Of a stretch of DNA of 64,000 nt, positions 14,001-28,922 are shown one piece after another. This DNA is from Amphiduros pacificus. Lineage: Eukaryota > Annelida > Polychaeta > Phyllodocida > Hesionidae. The DNA lies in the NCBI GenBank assembly GCA_949316495.1, contig OX439007.1, positions 12,435,479 to 12,499,478 of the forward strand, in the 5' to 3' direction. Under the pieces are notes generated by a model. That model did no database searches and was not told the origin of the DNA. It saw nothing but the letters and a program-made list of their open reading frames with translations. The position numbers and the translations under genes were made by a program. Within the stretch, counting starts at the first letter, position 1. Each line of letters starts with the position of its first letter.

Positions 14001-17000
14001 ATCCCCATACCTCTGCTCCATATGTAGCTATTGGTTTTATTAACGAGTCAAAAAGGAAAAGTGCAGTATTAGGTTTCATGTTTGTGTTAAAGATGGCATT
14101 TCTCAATTTGTACATAGCTTTTGTTGCTTTCATGCATAAATTTGTGATGGCATTGTTCAACGATCCATTACTGCTAAAAAGAATACCCAAATATGTATAT
14201 GAATTTGTAATTTCTAGGACGTGGTTATTGATTTTAAAATTTAGAGATGATAATTTTTTACCACTTTTGCTAAATATCATTACTTTTGTTTTGTCTGTGT
14301 TTATTTCAAGCTGCCATCTAGAACAGTACTCATTTAACCTATTTAGGGCTTCCTGTAGGCCTTCAGCAGATTCAGAAATTAAAATGACATCATCTGCAAA
14401 TAATAAAGAGCTTACTCTCTCATTAAAGAGTGTGGCTGGGTGACACTCAGGACCAAACATCTCTGGCATATCATTTATGAAGAGCTTGAATAGGGTCGGA
14501 CTGAGTACACAGCCCTGCTTTACGCCAATGTCGGTGTTAAAATATTCTGTCAAACCATTTTCTAGTTTGATTGATACTTTTGCCTGATCATATATATTTT
14601 GTATCAGTTTTATAAAGTTCCCACCAATATCATTTTTCAGTAGTTTATAGAAAAGTGCTTTTCTCCATACAGTGTCAAATGCCTTACGGAAATCGATAAA
14701 GCATGTGAACAGTTTGTCACCTTTTTGAGTGTATTTATCAATAAGGGTTTTCATGGTCAATATATGATCAGATGTACGGCAATCCGGTGAGAAACCTATC
14801 TGGTATTTGGTGTTATTTCCTTTGTCAATCAGATGTTGGACTAGTCTATTGTTCATAATTGTGGTAAATAATTTCCCTAAGCAGCTCATAATAGAGATCC
14901 CACGATATCTGTTTGGGTCCCTTGTGTCACCACCTTTATGTAAGGGTTTCAGCCAGCTCTTTCCCCAGTTGTTTGGGAACTTACCTGCATATAATACAAG
15001 ATTAAAAAGCTTACACATAGGTTTGATTAAAGTTGTACAGCCAGCTTTTATCATTTCATTTGAGATTAGATCCACCCCACATGCTTTTCTCTTTTTTAAC
15101 AATTTTACGGCCCTGGTTATTTCTGTCTCACCGATTTTGTAATTTAGGCTATTAAATATTTTCCAGTTGGTGTCATCATTTAAAAAATCATTTATTTCTG
15201 TGCTGTGTGGGTCTTCTCTATCCTGTGATTTACACATCAAGTTTTTGAAATGATTTACCCATTCATTTGGTGTAATGTCATTCGGCTCACTTTTTTTCCC
15301 ATTTGTGGACTGCTGTAAATTCTCTACTAATTTCCAGAAATCTTTGGGGTCTAAACCTTTCTGAGAAATTTTTTGTACGATGTTTTCACGGTACTGTTTT
15401 AATTTGAATTTGATTGTTCTTTTTAAATACTTTTTTTTAGAATAAAATAACTTTCTTAATTCTGCATTTTCCCTGTTTCTTGCAACTTTTCTAGCAAGTT
15501 GTTTTACTTCATGTGAAAGATTAGTACAATCTCGATCAAAGTGTTTTGCATATTTCTTACTTTTTTTCATTTTATTTCTCAGGGGTGATCTCCTACATGT
15601 TTTCTCAGCTGCTGTGTGAATGACATTGCTAAAATGAGTGGTTGCCATATCAATATCTTTCATGCTTGAGCCATACTTATTCTCCATAAAACTCTTTATT
15701 TTACACCTTGAAGACTCACTATTTAAATTCTCAATATATAATTGACTTTTACTGTCTTCCCAAATAAATTTCCTGGGTATTTCACTTAATGTGTAATTGT
15801 CTTCACAAACATTATCAGTACAAAAGTAGCCTGTGCGGTATAATAAACTGATTGGACAATGGTCAGACAAGAGATTAAATTCATCTACTTTGAACATAAC
15901 CACATCCCTAAATGATTTGATATGGGCCAGCCCATAGTCAATTAATGTTGGGGTTTTGCAACGTTTTCCATAAAATGTTGGGCTACCAAACATATCGCCC
16001 AATTTTCTTCCATTTAGAATTCGCAGTCCATTTGCCAAACATAGTTCAAATAAGGCCTTAGCATGGTCATTTATAGGGCTGTGGTCAGAATTTGTTCTTT
16101 TCTGTGGGATGTCATTTTGGTAGTTCCTGGGGAGAACTAGGTGGGAATTGTTACTATCATTGTCTTCAGGGATGTGATCAGGTTCCAGGCCTGTGTGAGC
16201 ATTTAAATCTCCTAAAATTACTACTTTACTATGGGTGCTATATTGTATGACATCATTTACTACTCTATCATAAACCTCAAGTCCAAAGTCTTTCCCTGAT
16301 TTATCGGGACTTACATATAAGAAACATATATACAAATCATGTGATAGATTGAAGAACTGTCTGTCCAGCCTTATCCAGAAGAATTCAGATTCATTTTTCT
16401 TTTTAATAAAAGATACGCCACGTTGTATTTCTTCCTTTACTGCGATGCAAATGCCTCCATAATATCTGCCGTTGTTACTTATCTTCCTACCTATCTGATC
16501 AGTATTGTAACCTTTGATGTTTATTTTATCTTTTTCTGCAACCTGCGTCTCTAAGAAACCCAGGATGTCATGTTTGTTGATTACTTTGGAGAAGGCTGGA
16601 CAAACAGTTTTTGGGCTAACATTAACTCCATCAAATTTGTGGTTTATACCGTTTATGTTCCAGGATGCCACTGATAGACTGTGTCTACCCATGACAAGTT
16701 TAATAATATATATACAATTCTAATACTTTTTCATACCAGTGAGGTAGCTTTTAATATTTGAGGCTAGTCTAGCTGTACCTTGTGGTGACAGGTGTATACC
16801 ATCTTTTTGGTACAGATATGGTATAGTGTGTCCCCATTCTATGAATGAGTGCGAGTTATCAATACACTCAAATTCTAGGTCTAACATGCTACTTGCTGCC
16901 TTTACTTTCTTGTTGAGTGCTGGGTTCGATCTGACTGGTGGTGGTAGTGATAGGACTACCTTTGATTTCTCTGCTTCAATGGTCTTGATTAGATTCCTGG

Positions 17001-20000
17001 TGTCTTTTACACATGTTTCCACATCTTTAGTTTTCAGATCATTAGTCAGCAAATGTAGGACTACTGTTTTTGGTAGTTTGGTTTCATTTTTCACCACGTC
17101 TAGGGCCTCTTCTATGTTATGTGCTATTCTTTTAGCAATGTTTATTCCTGATAGTTTTTCAGGGTGAAACTGTTTCATATGTGAGTGGCCGATTATTAGT
17201 GTATCAGCCTCACTTTGCCTCTTCTCAGTGGGTAGAAGGTTTGGTGATGGTTTGTTGTTCTGGCTTCTGTTGCTAGATTTAGGTACTTCAGCATCAGCTC
17301 TGATTTCCTCTCGGATTTCTGAGAGGATCCTACCCATAATGTTTTTACCATTTCCATCTGGGCCTGAGCCCCATTCCCTACTGATCACATTGTGCACTAA
17401 CTTCTGTGGGTAACTCTCCAGTAGTGCCTTTCTGAAATCATTGTTGGATTTTGCCTTTATCCTTATCAAGTCTCTCATTACACTCATTTTTCTGTACTTC
17501 CACACCTCATTTTCTTCTGTAATGGAATCACCTATAGATTTTATGATTTTAGGGTCACTTGATGCCATGATGGCTAAAGTTAATTTGCTCGAGTGAGTAA
17601 TCACTTTTTCGTTTTGCCAACCCTGTTCAACTGATGAGTATATTCTTCCCTTATATTCTATCTTGCAAGGGTAGAAATTTGATAATACATCATCTTCACC
17701 CTTAAAGAACACTGGTTTTCCTTTTGTGTGTATATTTGTGTTTTTGTTGGTTTTTATTATGGTACATGCATCACTGTTCTCGGTGACTGCGGTTTTGTCA
17801 CTAATGCTGTTTGGTGCATAAGCTGGTGTGTCATTTAAAGATGCGAGTACTTCAAATTTATTTTTTGTTGGTAATGATTCCTTTTCTATCTTCTTACTGT
17901 TGTTGTGACGTGAAGCCACCACATCAGACCATGAGTTGTAGTTGTTGTTTTTATGTAGTGAGTCTTGTACTTGAAGTTGTATTTCACATAACTTTCCATT
18001 CATTTCGATGTTCCGGGCCTGCATTTCTTGCTGAGACTGAATGTTAAGTTTATTTGCGGCTATGATTTCGCTTTGTGACTTGATCAGTTCTTGCTGACTG
18101 GCTTTCAGTTGGTATGTCAGCTGTTTTGCTTCATGTTTAAGTTCTTTGATTTCTTGCTCCTGTTTCTGGGTTACGTTTTTAAGTTTCACTATCTCGCTTT
18201 CTAATGTAATATTTTCACCCTCTAGGGATCGGACTTTGTCAGTTAGTAAATCATTTGTGGATTCTGCATCGGCTTCTTGGTGACTGCATGGTGAGTGGAT
18301 TTGAGTTTTTAGATTTTCGATTTCCTGCACATCCTCTTGACGTTTTGCTTTCATTTCTTTTACTACTTTACGTTCTTTCTCTAGGGCTGTTTTTAAGCTC
18401 ATCTCACTTTCTTTAAGGATTCGAATTTCAAGATTGTCATTTCGAGTGAACTGTGCTTGCAGGATTTCAGTCATTTCTGAGTGTAGGTCATGGATGGATA
18501 TTCTCGGTTCTGATTTTGCATTTTCTATCTGTGCTACAGTTTCATCTGCTTTAGTTGTGCTTTGGCAGTTTTGGTGAAAGGCTTGCTTGTTGTTGGAAGT
18601 GATGCTCTGGTCTTTCTCGTCACTATCCTTTAACACCATTTTCAGGCTGTGTTCTGACGTGCAGGATTTATGACTTTCATCATGCTCATCATCTGTGATG
18701 GTGATGCTTGTTTCTGTGTTTTGGTTTATATTTGTAATACTTAACTGGTTTTCTTTTCCACATATACTATGTTTATGGTCTATCGTTGAACAATCTTCAT
18801 CATTTGTACAATCTTCATCATTTGTAACTTCTATGCTACCATTTTCATCATGAACTGCCTGATGGAGATCATCATCATCATCCTTTATATGGGTCAATGG
18901 GTCGGCTGTGGGCGCATGATTTTTGTTGTCTGCTAGTTTACCACTCTGGTCTACCTTAGGCACATTTTCTGAACTAGCATGTTTCGTGAGTGTTGGAGGG
19001 GTTTGTGCATATTTCGGCATGCTGGGTTTTGTTGGTGTAACTGGTGCATCTTCGTACTCGGACTCGACTTGCGCGTCCTCATATTCAGATTCATCAAACG
19101 TAGATTCTAGCGCTTTGATGGTATCTTCTCCAAGCCTCATGCTTTCATCTTGCTGTGTAGATGTTACGACACTATCTCTCTCCACATTAAAATCGGACAT
19201 GAGGGTTTGTGGGGAGGAATCATCTGTCTCTTTTTCTGGCATGCTATTTGGCCCTATGTTCTTGGTGTTACCTTGTGTGGGAAGTAGCCCTTCATTGCAG
19301 ATTTCACCCTCAATCTGGTCTTTCATAGTATTTATGTGAGCTGCCGTAAGGCTATCACTTTCATTCTGTGATGGTGAAGCTGTTATATCTAACCTATCCA
19401 TAAGTTTCTGGAAGCTATCTCTTTTTACTCTTTTTTGTCGATCTTCTCTTTTTACTCTTTTTTGTCGATCTTGCACTATAAGGCCTCTTCTATGGTTCTT
19501 GTCAAGGCATTCATCTAGAGAATCCAGGTAATCTATTGCTTCTTCAGGTGATTCAAAGGGGGTGCAGTCACTTCCTGGATATTCATCTAATATCCCCTTA
19601 CAGCTTGACCACCCTTTTATAACTCCAAGTCCCAGTCTATTGTTATCTTTTGTGATGGCAAAATACTCTTTCCTTACCCTGGTACGGTTTCTGAGAGGTT
19701 TTGCTGGTGTTCTGACCATGTTGTTTCGATGAGCTTTTCAGTCCAATGGCTTCAGTATGGCTGTCTTCCTCAATTATCGCCCATCTCAAAAATGTGTTGA
19801 ACTTAACTTGCAATATTCTCTGTTTAATATGGTAGCATATGTTCCAAAATCACCTCGAATACAGTCACCAATATCCACTCTGTTATGTTATATTCCTCAC
19901 TGGCATAAGTATAATGTGTTTTTGATGTAATTTACATGTTTACTGCACTGTGAAATTTTCGTGTGCTGCTTCAAAAATGGCGGGAGGGGGCACCAAGCAT

Positions 20001-20390
20001 TTGGGAGACTTTATACATAATTATACAGACATTTACCACTGAAAGAATTGGATATTTTTTTTAAATCTCATGAAAAGCCAGACCTCCCCAGAACACCTAT
20101 CTCTGCTTTCTGATTGGTTATTAGAGAACACTACGCAATGAGTCTTAACATTGGCTGTACACGATTGGGTCCGGCAAGTTAGCCCGGGTTATCCCGTTTC
20201 TCCACGATTGAACCGGCGGATTCCTGTGGAGGAAGGCGGCGGACGCCGACCTCCGCCAGCTGAATACCCTCGGCGAATTCGGCGAGACAAAATGGAGGAT
20301 CCTGCGATCTGCCGCTCTCGCCGCCAGCTAGACAGCGGGTGCCAATCATGTACAGCCATTGACCAAAACACTCCAGAATATTCTTCATGA
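9440..20390 (+). CDS. Secreted single-domain four-Cys (CAP-like) protein, gene 2
   Basis: Five exons give 666 nt, 221 aa: 9440-9445 (ATG CAG), 10661-10789, 11210-11452, 11714-11793 and 20183-20390 (stop TGA). All internal borders are AG/GT and phases close. Exon 2 encodes a signal peptide (YTFVLAIVVAILGCASA). Exons 2-4 parallel exons 2-4 of the gene at 23163-28741 (QFGCSVRPNCGGRLIITCLF against HFGCSVRPGCGGHLNIACLF). Four cysteines (FTKC, C-x5-C, TCLF) fit the core pattern of CAP/SCP domains, but the CAP His and Glu cavity residues are not evident, so family membership is tentative. The last exon adds a Pro/Arg-rich tail (RRPPPAEYPRRIRR) and three more Cys. The two-codon first exon is the least certain part. 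The last intron (8.4 kb) contains two MITE-like copies and an antisense LINE. Confidence 0.65.
10919..11004. repeat. (TA)n microsatellite in intron 2 of gene 2
   Basis: About 43 uninterrupted TA dinucleotides. The IYIYIY open frame across it is not a gene. Confidence 0.95.
11801..12259. mobile_element. Palindromic MITE-like element, copy 1
   Basis: Ends are inverted repeats of about 45 bp. CAGTGTTCTCCAACCACCAC at 11801-11820 and the AAGCCCAGATAGGTG that follows recur inverted at 12212-12258 (CACCTATCTGGGCTTTGCC, GGTGATTGGAGAACACTA). An inner inverted pair is also present: GTCGCCAGCTGCAAAAACT near 12022 and AGTTTTTACAGCTGGCGAT near 12107. There is no coding capacity. The left end lies seven bases after the splice donor of exon 4 of gene 2. 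Superfamily not assigned; the CAG-type terminus suggests hAT, but no 8-bp target duplication was found. Confidence 0.65.
12486..12492. repeat. Target-site duplication CCAAGCA of the LINE (partner at 19993-19999)
   Basis: CCAAGCA borders the LINE on both sides (12486-12492 and 19993-19999). In MITE copy 1 the matching inverted segment reads TCAAGCT without interruption, which supports this position as the insertion point. Confidence 0.8.
12520..12525 (-). terminator. Polyadenylation signal of the LINE
   Basis: AATAAA on the minus strand, about 6 nt before the heptamer tail that ends the element. Confidence 0.6.
13111..16692 (-). CDS. LINE ORF2: APE endonuclease and reverse transcriptase
   Basis: 1193 aa. 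The N-terminal part (residues about 5-300) is an exonuclease-endonuclease-phosphatase domain: SVASWNINGI at the start, a conserved Glu in FLETQ, VVILGDLNAHTG, and SDHCPISL at the catalytic His. The RT follows (about 520-800) with PLHKGGD, RGISIMSCLGK, FIDFRKAFDTV (first catalytic Asp), GVKQGCVLSPTLF and LLFADDVIL (catalytic Asp pair). Near residue 1120 is a CCHC-like motif, CKHCNIMEDEFHLIMKC, usual in CR1-group elements. No RNase H domain is visible. Together these enzymes would nick target DNA and copy the element RNA by target-primed reverse transcription. The ORF starts 27 nt after the ORF1 stop, in the same frame. Confidence 0.95.
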   Translation of the reverse strand: MGRHSLSVASWNINGINHKFDGVNVSPKTVCPAFSKVINKHDILGFLETQVAEKDKINIKGYNTDQIGRKISNNGRYYGGICIAVKEEIQRGVSFIKKKNESEFFWIRLDRQFFNLSHDLYICFLYVSPDKSGKDFGLEVYDRVVNDVIQYSTHSKVVILGDLNAHTGLEPDHIPEDNDSNNSHLVLPRNYQNDIPQKRTNSDHSPINDHAKALFELCLANGLRILNGRKLGDMFGSPTFYGKRCKTPTLIDYGLAHIKSFRDVVMFKVDEFNLLSDHCPISLLYRTGYFCTDNVCEDNYTLSEIPRKFIWEDSKSQLYIENLNSESSRCKIKSFMENKYGSSMKDIDMATTHFSNVIHTAAEKTCRRSPLRNKMKKSKKYAKHFDRDCTNLSHEVKQLARKVARNRENAELRKLFYSKKKYLKRTIKFKLKQYRENIVQKISQKGLDPKDFWKLVENLQQSTNGKKSEPNDITPNEWVNHFKNLMCKSQDREDPHSTEINDFLNDDTNWKIFNSLNYKIGETEITRAVKLLKKRKACGVDLISNEMIKAGCTTLIKPMCKLFNLVLYAGKFPNNWGKSWLKPLHKGGDTRDPNRYRGISIMSCLGKLFTTIMNNRLVQHLIDKGNNTKYQIGFSPDCRTSDHILTMKTLIDKYTQKGDKLFTCFIDFRKAFDTVWRKALFYKLLKNDIGGNFIKLIQNIYDQAKVSIKLENGLTEYFNTDIGVKQGCVLSPTLFKLFINDMPEMFGPECHPATLFNERVSSLLFADDVILISESAEGLQEALNRLNEYCSRWQLEINTDKTKVMIFSKSGKKLSSLNFKINNHVLEITNSYTYLGILFSSNGSLNNAITNLCMKATKAMYKLRNAIFNTNMKPNTALFLFDSLIKPIATYGAEVWGSFLPDVPNMFDINYDKHNNDKLCYEKLDLKFCKSILGVHRKASNIGTRGELGRYPISLHITKLMLKYWLRIVDYKKDTILYDTYLCNLELMSGNKRCWLRNVHDIVNDRLGARHLWENQGKSKKSISQITTIHKQLKYIYDFQWANARNKNENIKNEGNKLRTYNKFKKDFKYEHYLDFDTDFRKRRNITRLRISAHHLEIERGRYTLKNKKHPPPQERVCKHCNIMEDEFHLIMKCDLYNKARKEMVDKLEETFPGFPKWSDDQAFIFILSCKDYEAYSYLSHYLDQVIKVRGSL
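16720..19719 (-). CDS. LINE ORF1: hybrid-binding domain, coiled coil, NADAR and SGNH esterase
   Basis: 999 aa. Residues 18-68 (YFAITKDNNRLGLGV, GWSSCKGILDEYPGS, FESPEEAIDYL) match the RNase H1 N-terminal / caulimovirus P6 domain that binds RNA:DNA hybrids. Residues about 83-101 are a duplicated basic block (DRQKRVKRE, DRQKRVKRD), a possible NLS. Residues 110-410 are acidic and low in complexity, and 420-600 form a coiled coil. Residues 668-807 (genome about 17299-17718) are a NADAR/DUF1768 domain: VLSNFYPCKIEYKGRIY, SSVEQGWQNEK, a VWKYRKMSVM stretch and REWGSGPDGNGKNIMG. Residues 838-999 look like an SGNH/GDSL hydrolase: IIGHSH at the nucleophile block, LLTNDL, and DGIHLSPQG carrying the Asp/His pair. 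Esterase domains are known in CR1/L2 ORF1 proteins. The NADAR domain is unexpected. The UAG stop is followed by nine sense codons leading into ORF2. Confidence 0.9.
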   Translation of the reverse strand: MVRTPAKPLRNRTRVRKEYFAITKDNNRLGLGVIKGWSSCKGILDEYPGSDCTPFESPEEAIDYLDSLDECLDKNHRRGLIVQDRQKRVKREDRQKRVKRDSFQKLMDRLDITASPSQNESDSLTAAHINTMKDQIEGEICNEGLLPTQGNTKNIGPNSMPEKETDDSSPQTLMSDFNVERDSVVTSTQQDESMRLGEDTIKALESTFDESEYEDAQVESEYEDAPVTPTKPSMPKYAQTPPTLTKHASSENVPKVDQSGKLADNKNHAPTADPLTHIKDDDDDLHQAVHDENGSIEVTNDEDCTNDEDCSTIDHKHSICGKENQLSITNINQNTETSITITDDEHDESHKSCTSEHSLKMVLKDSDEKDQSITSNNKQAFHQNCQSTTKADETVAQIENAKSEPRISIHDLHSEMTEILQAQFTRNDNLEIRILKESEMSLKTALEKERKVVKEMKAKRQEDVQEIENLKTQIHSPCSHQEADAESTNDLLTDKVRSLEGENITLESEIVKLKNVTQKQEQEIKELKHEAKQLTYQLKASQQELIKSQSEIIAANKLNIQSQQEMQARNIEMNGKLCEIQLQVQDSLHKNNNYNSWSDVVASRHNNSKKIEKESLPTKNKFEVLASLNDTPAYAPNSISDKTAVTENSDACTIIKTNKNTNIHTKGKPVFFKGEDDVLSNFYPCKIEYKGRIYSSVEQGWQNEKVITHSSKLTLAIMASSDPKIIKSIGDSITEENEVWKYRKMSVMRDLIRIKAKSNNDFRKALLESYPQKLVHNVISREWGSGPDGNGKNIMGRILSEIREEIRADAEVPKSSNRSQNNKPSPNLLPTEKRQSEADTLIIGHSHMKQFHPEKLSGINIAKRIAHNIEEALDVVKNETKLPKTVVLHLLTNDLKTKDVETCVKDTRNLIKTIEAEKSKVVLSLPPPVRSNPALNKKVKAASSMLDLEFECIDNSHSFIEWGHTIPYLYQKDGIHLSPQGTARLASNIKSYLTGMKKY
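20150..20359. repeat. Inverted repeat bracketing the last exon of gene 2
   Basis: TTGGCTGTACACGATTGG at 20151-20168 pairs with CCAATCATGTACAGCCAT at 20342-20359, with two mismatches. The enclosed 170 bp is much richer in GC than its surroundings and carries most of the coding part of the last exon of gene 2. The left arm starts 17 bp after the MITE copy 2 terminus. Confidence 0.6.
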
Positions 20391-23078
20391 AAACCGATAA
20401 TTCAGGTGTTACTTAAAAAATAGTTTCAAAACTTAAAATATTGAACCATGAACTAGACCATTCCTATTTGGTATGTCTGGAAGATATGCCTTAACCACAA
20501 TATTCAGTAATGGGGACCAACCATATTGTTAATTAGTTCATGTATTTTATATATCTATAATCTATCTCTCACTGTTTTTACTTGATATTTACTTGATACA
20601 GGTAGAGAGGATGCCGGTGGTTGAGCCAGGATTGCTTCATATTTATATCTGTAATAATTACCACTGGAAATAATCATTTATCTTCCCCAATGATTTAACC
20701 AATAATGTAAACAATGATGGAATCAATATGCATATAGATGTTTTGATGTTTTGATATATTAAAACATACTTTCATAAAATATCAGAAGAAAGCATGAATC
20801 TCTCCTTATGTTGGACGGGCATAAAAAATGGTGATATGCACATTTTTTAAATTATAATATAATTATAATGTTCCATATGAAAAGATTGTTCACGAGGTTC
20901 CTAACCACAAATACATTTCTAATATTTCTGGGACGTAATTTGTTTCGTGCTCATTCTGGATAATTAAATGTTATATTTATCACATAAGTAGAATTGGTCT
21001 TTTTTATTTCTGGTTCAGTTTTGAAGAGTTTGAATAGCTGAATATGCATGTATACATTTCAGACACCCAAGTTATTTGTGTTAGTATGTTAATTTAGACC
21101 ACAAGTTTTGACCTTTGTGGAATTGCTTATTAAACGCTCTTGAAAATCCCCAAATATTCAAAACTTAATGAATCATCGTGTCATAGGATGAAGCATTTTC
21201 GGATATTTTTCCGAGCGAACTTTCATTTTGTTCAGTTTCATTATGTTTAATACCATAGTCATTATAAATAAAATGGTTACAGTTAATATTTTATGTTTTT
21301 TGCACATTAGTCTTACGTGACAATCATCACACACAGGTGCTCTCTGAATGAGTGATTTTTAAAGTGGTTTTCAATATCAGACAGAAATCATCCACTGTTT
21401 CTGTATAAATAAGTGATATTTAACGTGGTTTTCAATATCAGACAGTAACCATCCAATGGTACTCTCTAAATGAGTGGCATCTAAAAGGTTTTCCGAAATA
21501 TCAGACAGTAATTATCCACCGTTTCTGTATAAATGAGTGATATTTAATGTGGTTTTCAGTAATATCAAACAGCAATCATCCACTGGATTGAGCAAAGCAA
21601 TTCCGGTAAAAAAAATATTTCAGAATACAAACAAAATAGCTCATAACAAACCTAATTACACAATATATGGGTAAATAACAATTTTGAACATCAGCCACGA
21701 GGAACGTTATACATATATCTAAAAAGTTTTATGTATTATATATGCAGGATTGAATTTCCTTTGAAATATAAACATTTGTCATGAACAATATATATTTTTT
21801 TTTTCTACATATGTTTTCTACAAGAATTTAAATCAAATGGTAAGGACGAAACTATGAATTGACCGCCAAATCATAATATCATCATAAATGGTAACGTTCA
21901 GATATAACAAGTTCAAAATAAAATATTTTTTAAAAACTTGATAGCTATGATGGCACTGCTGAACTTCACATTCCTCTGGAATTTCACATTATTTTGTCAA
22001 GCAATCATTATTATGCTTAAAGGTAATTATCATAATAGCATATATATGAAACCAATTGAATTTTAGTTGTCAACTTGCCCAGAAATAATATTATCATCTT
22101 CTTTTGTTAAGCTTGATGGTTTCCTTTTCCCAGCACATGCAGAGGAGTACATTCTGAGCAAGAGAAATTAGATTGTCATAACATTGTTTAATTAGTTCAC
22201 AATATACTACAGTTTTTAAGGCCGGATATGAGTTCTGTAGTCGTGTCTGATACACATTCTGGCTGATAGTTTACACATGTTGGATGGATGATACTGACTA
22301 ATTGCTGTATTCCTTATCAGCTATACGCAGACCGCACATACCACAACCTGAACAATTGATTATAACATGCATACGTGACCAACTCATTGTATTGTTAATC
22401 ATTAGACGGATTACTTCATTAATTAACACATAAGGTGTATTATATTTAACTCCTCCTGGTTTTTTATTTTCTTCTATCAACATATCGCACTATTCTTATC
22501 TTGTATTTCTATACATAAAGTTTCATGGCAAACATGAAAGTATGATCAATTTCTTTTTTTTTTCTTCAGCATAATGAGATATGAATGTAGCACGTTTTTT
22601 TTCAAGATGAGCATATTTCATGTCCTCATATCAATAATAATAATAATAGTCGACGTTGATAATAGACAGGTAATTAACAGTAGGGAGATGAAGACAGGAT
22701 AGCTAAATGTGCTTAATTGTATAAAAATTATAATATATATATACAGTGTGGTGTGTAATTATATGTATCCTATCCCAGCAGATGTCCTTCAATTTGATTG
22801 TTTCAAAGCCAGGAATGGAACGGCACATATTTTACCATGTAACATGATTGATGTATATGTGAACATCCTGAAATCAAAACAAATGAAGACAATAGCATAA
22901 ATGTCAAATATCTATTATTTCAAAGCAGGAAGGGTCATTGGAATTTGAAAGGGAAATACCAACTCTGTGAGGTCACTCATTATGGTGGGTGTTAAAAGCG
23001 TCAATGGTTTGTGTCACATAAATATAATTATTTATCACAATTAATTGTAACTATACCGGATATCTGTGAGAGAGATGA
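20391..23078. other. Intergenic between genes 2 and 3
   Basis: AT-rich. It holds the 64-bp repeat at 21340-21590 and short poly(T) tracts. No coding similarity seen. Confidence 0.4.
21340..21590. repeat. Diverged tandem repeat, about 64-bp unit, four copies
   Basis: Each unit has an AAATGAGTG or AATAAGTG start, then GTGGTTTTC, ATATCAGACAG, and CATCCACTGTTTCTG or an equivalent. Two variant types alternate (CTCTCTAAATGAGTG and TCTGTATAAATGAGTG). Confidence 0.75.
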
Positions 23079-23086
23079 TATAAATA
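23079..23086 (+). promoter_or_regulatory. Probable TATA box of gene 3
   Basis: TATAAATA lies 77 bp upstream of the ATG of gene 3. Initiation about 25-30 bp downstream would give a 5' UTR of about 50 nt. Confidence 0.55.
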
Positions 23087-23162
23087 TGGGGCCCTGAGCC
23101 CATTGCTCAGAAGAGAACCTCCTGGACTCATTAACACATCTGGATTCTCAGGAACCATCAAG

Positions 23163-28741
<5,579 letters not shown>

Positions 28742-28916
28742 GAATATCACCATACATAGGGACGCAATAGTCATTGAGAAAACATGGTGAAGATGGTGAC
28801 TGGAATGATGCTGTAAATGCATTATTCTATCCTAACCACTGGTGGAGATTCTACATTTGTGAATATTAGGATGTTTTTATTTAACAACCTGAATTATTAA
28901 AACCATTGTACATAGC

Positions 28917-28922
28917 AATAAA
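28917..28922 (+). terminator. Polyadenylation signal of gene 3
   Basis: AATAAA 176 nt after the stop codon. A G/T-rich tract follows at 28960-29060. Confidence 0.6.

Larger units (their letters stand above)
12493..19992 (-). mobile_element. Full-length LINE (CR1/L2-like) with NADAR-bearing ORF1
   Basis: A 7.5-kb element on the minus strand. It has a 5' UTR of about 273 nt (19720-19992), ORF1 (999 aa), a 27-nt spacer, ORF2 (1193 aa), a 3' UTR of about 600 nt, an AATAAA signal (complement of 12520-12525) and a 3' end of three TGAGTTC heptamers (12493-12514). It is flanked by a 7-bp target duplication. An APE-type endonuclease, an RT without RNase H, an esterase-like domain in ORF1 and a short-repeat 3' end instead of poly(A) all fit the CR1/L2 side of the Jockey superfamily. 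Both ORFs are open from end to end, so the copy looks young. It lies antisense in the last intron of gene 2. Confidence 0.9.
12260..20133. mobile_element. Palindromic MITE-like element, copy 2, inverted, split by a LINE
   Basis: The 12266-12492 part resembles copy 1 read in reverse. Examples are AAAGAAAAGTTTGGTGG near 12353 and the TTTTCTTTATTTCATGTC segment near 12455. The remaining part resumes after the LINE at 20000-20133 (CTTTATACATAATTATACAG, TTTTAAATCTCATG, CCCCAGAACACCTATC, TAGAGAACACTA). Joined across the LINE it is about 370 bp and covers the same extent as copy 1. Copies 1 and 2 lie back to back, so their facing ends form a hairpin at 12212-12308. Confidence 0.6.
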
